This document shows, piece after piece, positions 3,744 through 5,756 of a stretch of 5,756 bases of DNA. The stretch is taken from positions 1-5,756 of the forward strand of contig CALDMQ010000247.1 in assembly GCA_937917505.1 (NCBI GenBank). The letters run 5' to 3'. How positions within the stretch are numbered: position 1 is the stretch's first letter; the number at the start of each line of letters is the position of its first letter. This stretch comes from an uncultured Erysipelotrichaceae bacterium (GTDB taxonomy: Bacteria; Bacillota_I; Bacilli_A; Erysipelotrichales; Coprobacillaceae). The notes under the pieces were generated by a model. That model was given only the letters and a program-made list of their open reading frames with translations, had not been told where the DNA came from and did no database searches. The translations under genes were made by a program, and so were the position numbers.

Positions 3744-5622
3744 ACGTCCAATTGGAACAACCATTATGGTTTTGATGATAATTTTCTTTTATTTACCAAT
3801 CTTATTTATGATGGTTTTCTCATTTAATTCAAGTAAATCATTGACGCATTTTACAGGATTTAGTTTACAGTGGTATCAAAAGATGTTGAATAATAATGCT
3901 ATGATGGAATCGTTATATATCACGATTTTTGTAGCTATATTAGCGACTGTTATTTCTACAATTGTAGGAACGATTAGTGCAATTGGTTTATCTAAGTCAA
4001 AGAAAGTGGTTCGTGAATTGATTATGCAAATCAATGATTTTCCTATCATGAATCCAGAAATTGTGACTGCGATTGGTTTAATGTTATTTTTCATTACATT
4101 AAAAATTGAAAGAGGATTACTTACATTACTATTAGCACATATTGCTTTTTGTATTCCTTATGTTATTTTAAGTGTTGTGCCTAAAATTAAGTCATTGGAT
4201 GAAAATTTAGCGGATGCCGCTATGGATTTAGGAGCAACACCTTGGCAAGCCTTAATTAAGGTAATTGTTCCTCAAATTATGCCTGGAATTATTTCAGGAG
4301 CATTAATTGCTTTTACTATGTCATTTGATGATTTTATTATTTCTTATTTTGTGACTGGGCAAGGTGTGAAGAATTTAAGTGTAATGATTTATACAATGTC
4401 TAAACGTGTCAATCCTAGTATCAATGCTATTTCTACATTGGTGGTTGTTTTAATTACCGTTGTTTTGATTATTGTAAATGTCGTTCCAATGATAAGAAAG
4501 AAACGTGAAAAATCTGAAAAGGTTGTTAAAAGTAAACCTTTGGTTATTATTGGTGTTGTGACAGCAATGGTTATAGGTGTTGTTGGATTTGGAATGTTTC
4601 GTTTTGGTGCTGGAAATAAAAAGTATGAAGGTCAAACACTTCATGTTTATAACTGGGGTGAATATACTGGTGAAAATATTTTAAGTGCTTTTGAGGAAAA
4701 AACAGGGTGTAAGGTTGTTATGGATTTGTTTGATTCTAATGAAGCAATGTATATCAAAGTGGCTAATGGTGAGTCTTTTGATGTTTTGGTTCCTAGTGAT
4801 TATATGATTGAAAGATTGATTCAAGAAGATTTATTACAACCTTTAGATCAAGAAAAACTAACAAGTTTAGATTTGCTTGCGGATGGTGTGAAAGGATTAC
4901 CATATGATCCTCAAAATAAATATTCTATTCCTTATTTTTGGGGAGCTGTAGGTATTGTTTATGATAGAACAAAAGTCAGTGAAGAAGATTTGAAAAAAGA
5001 TGGATTTCATATTTTTAAGAATGAAAAATATAAAGGTGATATTTATTTATATGATTCAGAACGTGATTCATTTATGATGGCTTTAAAATCATTAGGATAT
5101 TCTATGAATACAAGTGATGAAAAAGAATTACAAAAGGCTTATGATTGGCTTGTTGAGTGTGTTGAAACAATGGAACCAGAAATTGTAACTGATGAAATCA
5201 TTGATAATATGGCACAAGGAAGAAAAGCTTTAGGGTTAGTATATTCTGGTGATGCGGCTTATATCATGAGTGAAAATGAAAATATGGGATTCTATATGCC
5301 AAATTCAGGAACAAATCTTTGGTCTGATGCAATGGTTATTCCTCGTAGCGCTAAAAATGTAGAATTGGCTCATGAATTTATCAATTTTGTTTCTGATTAT
5401 GAGGGAGCTTTGGATAATTCAAGTTATGTTGGTTATACCTCACCTAATCAAGAAGTTATTACTGAACTTAGTAAAGATGGTGGAGATTATCATGGTATTA
5501 ATGCATATATACCTCGAACAGGATATGATAAAGATGAAGTGTTTACGTATAATGAAAAAACAAAAAAAATCATTGCGGATTATTGGACAAAAGTGAAAAT
5601 GTCTGCTTCAAATGCTGATTAA
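3730..5622 (+). CDS. potCD: Fused polyamine permease PotC and substrate-binding protein PotD
   Basis: One 630-residue protein joins two usually separate subunits. Residues 1-258 are a PotC-type permease with six membrane segments (about 10-31, 62-86, 110-124, 131-151, 185-206, 234-254) and an EAA loop at 162-186 (DAAMDLGATPWQALIKVIVP, then MPG). A basic cytoplasmic linker (256-269) leads to a seventh membrane segment (270-290), which places residues 302-630, a complete PotD-type binding domain, outside the cell. PotD hallmarks are YNWGEYTGENIL (W309, Y312), VPSDYMIERL (S356, Y358), SIPYFWGAVGIVYD (W404), LWSDAMVIP (W531, D533) and GYTSPN (Y569); these match pocket residues of E. coli PotD as I recall them. 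W229 of E. coli corresponds to Y505 and D168 to S443, so the preferred polyamine is uncertain. The start is set by AAAGGAG at 3716-3722. Such fusions are known in Firmicutes. The gene is intact and ends the operon. Confidence 0.95.
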   Translation: MKKHKRPIGTTIMVLMIIFFYLPILFMMVFSFNSSKSLTHFTGFSLQWYQKMLNNNAMMESLYITIFVAILATVISTIVGTISAIGLSKSKKVVRELIMQINDFPIMNPEIVTAIGLMLFFITLKIERGLLTLLLAHIAFCIPYVILSVVPKIKSLDENLADAAMDLGATPWQALIKVIVPQIMPGIISGALIAFTMSFDDFIISYFVTGQGVKNLSVMIYTMSKRVNPSINAISTLVVVLITVVLIIVNVVPMIRKKREKSEKVVKSKPLVIIGVVTAMVIGVVGFGMFRFGAGNKKYEGQTLHVYNWGEYTGENILSAFEEKTGCKVVMDLFDSNEAMYIKVANGESFDVLVPSDYMIERLIQEDLLQPLDQEKLTSLDLLADGVKGLPYDPQNKYSIPYFWGAVGIVYDRTKVSEEDLKKDGFHIFKNEKYKGDIYLYDSERDSFMMALKSLGYSMNTSDEKELQKAYDWLVECVETMEPEIVTDEIIDNMAQGRKALGLVYSGDAAYIMSENENMGFYMPNSGTNLWSDAMVIPRSAKNVELAHEFINFVSDYEGALDNSSYVGYTSPNQEVITELSKDGGDYHGINAYIPRTGYDKDEVFTYNEKTKKIIADYWTKVKMSASNAD

Positions 5623-5644
5623 GGTAAGGGTATCCTTACCTTTT
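5621..5644 (+). terminator. Intrinsic terminator at the end of the pot operon
   Basis: AAGGTAAGG (5621-5629) pairs perfectly with CCTTACCTT (5634-5642) around a GTAT loop and runs into TTTT at 5641-5644. The stem starts within the potCD stop codon. The T-tract is short, so termination may be incomplete, but the nine-base-pair stem is unambiguous. Confidence 0.82.
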
Positions 5645-5663
5645 AGACTTTGTATGATACATA

Positions 5664-5692
5664 TTTACTTTTATCTTTTGTTTTGTTAGAAT
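5664..5692 (+). promoter_or_regulatory. Promoter of the next gene, with extended -10
   Basis: TTTACT (5664-5669, 4 of 6 matches to TTGACA) and TAGAAT (5687-5692) are 17 bases apart. The -10 is preceded by TG at 5684-5685, giving an extended TGTTAGAAT element. Transcription would start near 5699, about 24 bases before the ATG at 5723. Confidence 0.68.
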
Positions 5693-5722
5693 TTATAAAA
5701 GGATATAAAGGAGATGTGAGAT

Positions 5723-5756
5723 ATGGATGATCCTCAAGGTTCATCGATTATGGTAC
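5723..5756 (+). CDS. Start of a downstream gene, cut by the window edge; product unknown
   Basis: ATG 5723 opens 11 complete codons (MDDPQGSSIMV) that run off the right edge. AAAGGAG at 5707-5713 lies nine bases upstream, and a terminator plus a new promoter precede it, so a real gene start is well supported. The MDD.xxSS opening faintly recalls the N-terminus of CorC/HlyC-type CBS-domain membrane proteins, but eleven residues are too few to assign a family. I make no functional call. Confidence 0.68.
   Translation, partial: MDDPQGSSIMV

Noticed and set aside
3573..4094. Two minus-strand open frames opposite the end of potB and the start of potCD
   Set aside because: Both lie antisense to conserved permease sequence, have no family features, and have no promoter or ribosome binding site.
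4450..4644. Minus-strand open frame opposite the PotC-PotD linker
   Set aside because: The Asn-rich translation arises from the AT-rich complement of the linker region; nothing supports expression.
5372..5596. Plus-strand open frame inside the PotD part in another frame
   Set aside because: It overlaps the conserved PotD C-terminus and its Ile/Met/Leu-rich translation is a shadow.

Overview
The window is strongly AT-rich, with sigma-A-type promoters, strong AAGGAGG-like ribosome binding sites and dense + strand coding. These features, together with the gene families present, suggest a low-GC Firmicute. Erysipelotrichia (the Coprobacillus / Catenibacterium / Erysipelatoclostridium group) is my best guess, but this is inference from style and family resemblance and no marker gene was compared.

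Layout: (1) 2-184, the C-terminal end of a Dabb-type small protein, overlapping the start of rlmH (174-653), the 23S rRNA pseudouridine-1915 methyltransferase; a strong intrinsic terminator at 661-691 closes this unit. (2) A clear promoter at 711-739 opens a polyamine-uptake operon: an XRE/cupin (PuuR-like) regulator (799-1291, broken into two frames), the ATPase potA (1310-2888, also broken into two frames), the permease potB (2889-3743), and a fused permease plus substrate-binding protein, potCD (3730-5622). It ends at a hairpin at 5621-5644. (3) A new promoter at 5664-5692 leads to a gene whose first 11 codons (from 5723) lie in the window.

The pot genes would form one ABC importer: a PotA dimer hydrolyses ATP, PotB and the PotC half form the channel, and the PotD half, tethered outside by a seventh membrane helix, catches spermidine or putrescine. 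The upstream regulator would sense polyamine or a related ligand through its cupin domain and control the operon.

Three things stand out. First, PotA carries two tandem domains of a kind I associate with Gram-positive surface proteins (Ig-like repeats), inserted inside its cytoplasmic C-terminal TOBE domain. Second, potA is interrupted by a +1 frame change exactly at the start of the second repeat, where the sequence UUU-UAA-C would allow +1 slippage. Third, the regulator is also interrupted by a +1 frame change; there a family-conserved linker of about 30 residues is replaced by a short pyrimidine-rich patch that looks like antisense coding sequence. Simple mutation or sequencing error remains the leading explanation for both breaks. 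No mobile element, CRISPR array, tRNA or rRNA was seen. The only non-coding stretches are 654-798 and 5623-5722, both accounted for by terminators and promoters.
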